Assembly (NCBI GenBank): GCA_038380435.1 | Contig: JAWZYU010000013.1 | Coordinates: 15,265,901 to 15,329,900 of the forward strand | Direction of reading: 5' to 3' | Source: Ryuthela nishihirai | Taxonomy: Eukaryota; Arthropoda; Arachnida; Araneae; Heptathelidae | DNA: 64,000 nt | Part shown: piece by piece, positions 63,235 to 64,000 of the stretch | How the letters are laid out: each line of letters begins with the position of its first letter | Numbering within the stretch: the stretch's first letter is position 1 | The notes under the pieces: model-generated | What the model was told of the DNA's origin: nothing | The model's database searches: none | The model's input: the letters and a program-made list of their open reading frames with translations, nothing else | Made by a program: the position numbers and the translations under genes

Positions 63235-64000
63235 CTAAATTGAATTAATATTAAAACACAGTTCAATAATTTTCCTTCAAAATTGAAACTTTACAAATGT
63301 GCTTAAACTTAATTTTTTGTAATTTTATCTCTAAATATTTTGTAATACTTTCACTTGTTGACAAAATATTGAGTCAAGGAAGGTTTAGAATTTGGGAAAA
63401 TTAAATGTACTAAAATATTTCTACCATTATCAATTACAAATTTCATCAATGATGAATGAATAAATTATGCTATATAAATTCAATAATGTAAATATTTAAT
63501 GCCATAATATTAAATGCCCACATTACGTTATTCTTGTCAATAGTTCATAATCACTAGGTGATACTTTTTACATCTACTTATCAAAAACATTCTATTGCAG
63601 TACTTACAGAGCTGATAGCATTCCCTAATAACGTGTATGAATTGGTTGCCAATATAAATACCTATATAAAAATCTGTTAGGATTTACACTGCACAATGTA
63701 TGTTGTTATCCAATATTTTTATAATATATTTACATTTATCCCTTAAACCTTGTAGTGCCATGCCCATGAAAATGTGGTTCCTACAGCCTGCATAATTTGG
63801 CCATGAATGCTAAATGGCATAATTAGCACAAACTTTTTTTTTCATTTTTCAAAAATGTAAAATTGTGAACAAACTTTTACACTTATATGTATATATTAAA
63901 AATATACATTCAGAGCTCCTAAATAATACTTTTTTTATTTATTTACTCCTCAACTTCATGCATCAGAAAATAAAAAAATTTTCTCTCCTTCAAATTGTTT
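63235..64000 (-). other. intron upstream of the first recognised exon
   Basis: AT-rich, with no transposon recognised. It contains a 54-base open block (63606-63659) flanked by acceptor- and donor-like sites, described in the findings. The preceding exon, which should end in a peptide like AVNTFVK, is not within the window. Confidence 0.6.

Overview
This is animal DNA, most likely from an invertebrate and probably an arthropod. It is AT-rich, about 3.6% of it is coding, and it is full of eukaryotic transposons. Only one host gene is recognisable: the large beta subunit (beta-adaptin) of the clathrin adaptor complexes AP-1/AP-2, on the minus strand. Fourteen consecutive internal exons (2,320 coding bases, about 773 residues) lie between 63234 and 3548. 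All have GT-AG introns and reading phases that fit from each exon to the next. The first ~93 residues lie to the right of the window and the last ~80 to the left, so the gene is longer than 60 kb. The protein matches the single AP-1/2-beta of arthropods more closely than either vertebrate paralogue (my recollection of the family; no alignment was run). A chelicerate is possible because of the transposon mix, but that is a weak inference.

The rest of the window is intron. From right to left it holds: an upstream intron with a possible 54-base cassette exon; a 10 kb intron with a Tc1 copy (60577-61781), a small mariner-type MITE (60006-60238), and a decayed RTE-type LINE (about 53043-58360) split by a 2.5 kb element with 8-bp target duplication that itself carries two SINEs; a Tc1 copy (49692-50821) just upstream of exon 3, and a mariner relic (51185-51490); a palindrome-plus-tandem-repeat element (46855-48090) with a second copy at 14545-15480; a Tc1 copy (40185-41350); two neighbouring tRNA-like SINEs (36719-36928, 37241-37447); a Jockey-like LINE with a 346-codon open frame (35044-36331); a Penelope-like relic interrupted by a 77-bp MITE (28130-28790); a further LINE 3' end; a complete 1,459-bp mariner-superfamily element (24588-26046); a ~90-bp-period minisatellite (20550-21012); Tigger, mariner and Tc1 relics (16490-19890); a Tc1 relic interrupted by a SINE (8950-10488); a mariner relic (7761-8875); a LINE end (3900-4425); and a Tigger C-terminal fragment at the left edge.

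Two tRNA-like SINE families recur. Family A has seven copies and family B five, and several have clear target-site duplications. I found no rRNA, no functional tRNA, no CRISPR array and no second host gene. I see no new multi-gene system. The unusual content is nested transposon insertions with readable target sites, a repeated palindrome-and-tandem-repeat element, a MITE matched to its likely autonomous relative, and insertions very close to splice sites of an essential trafficking gene.
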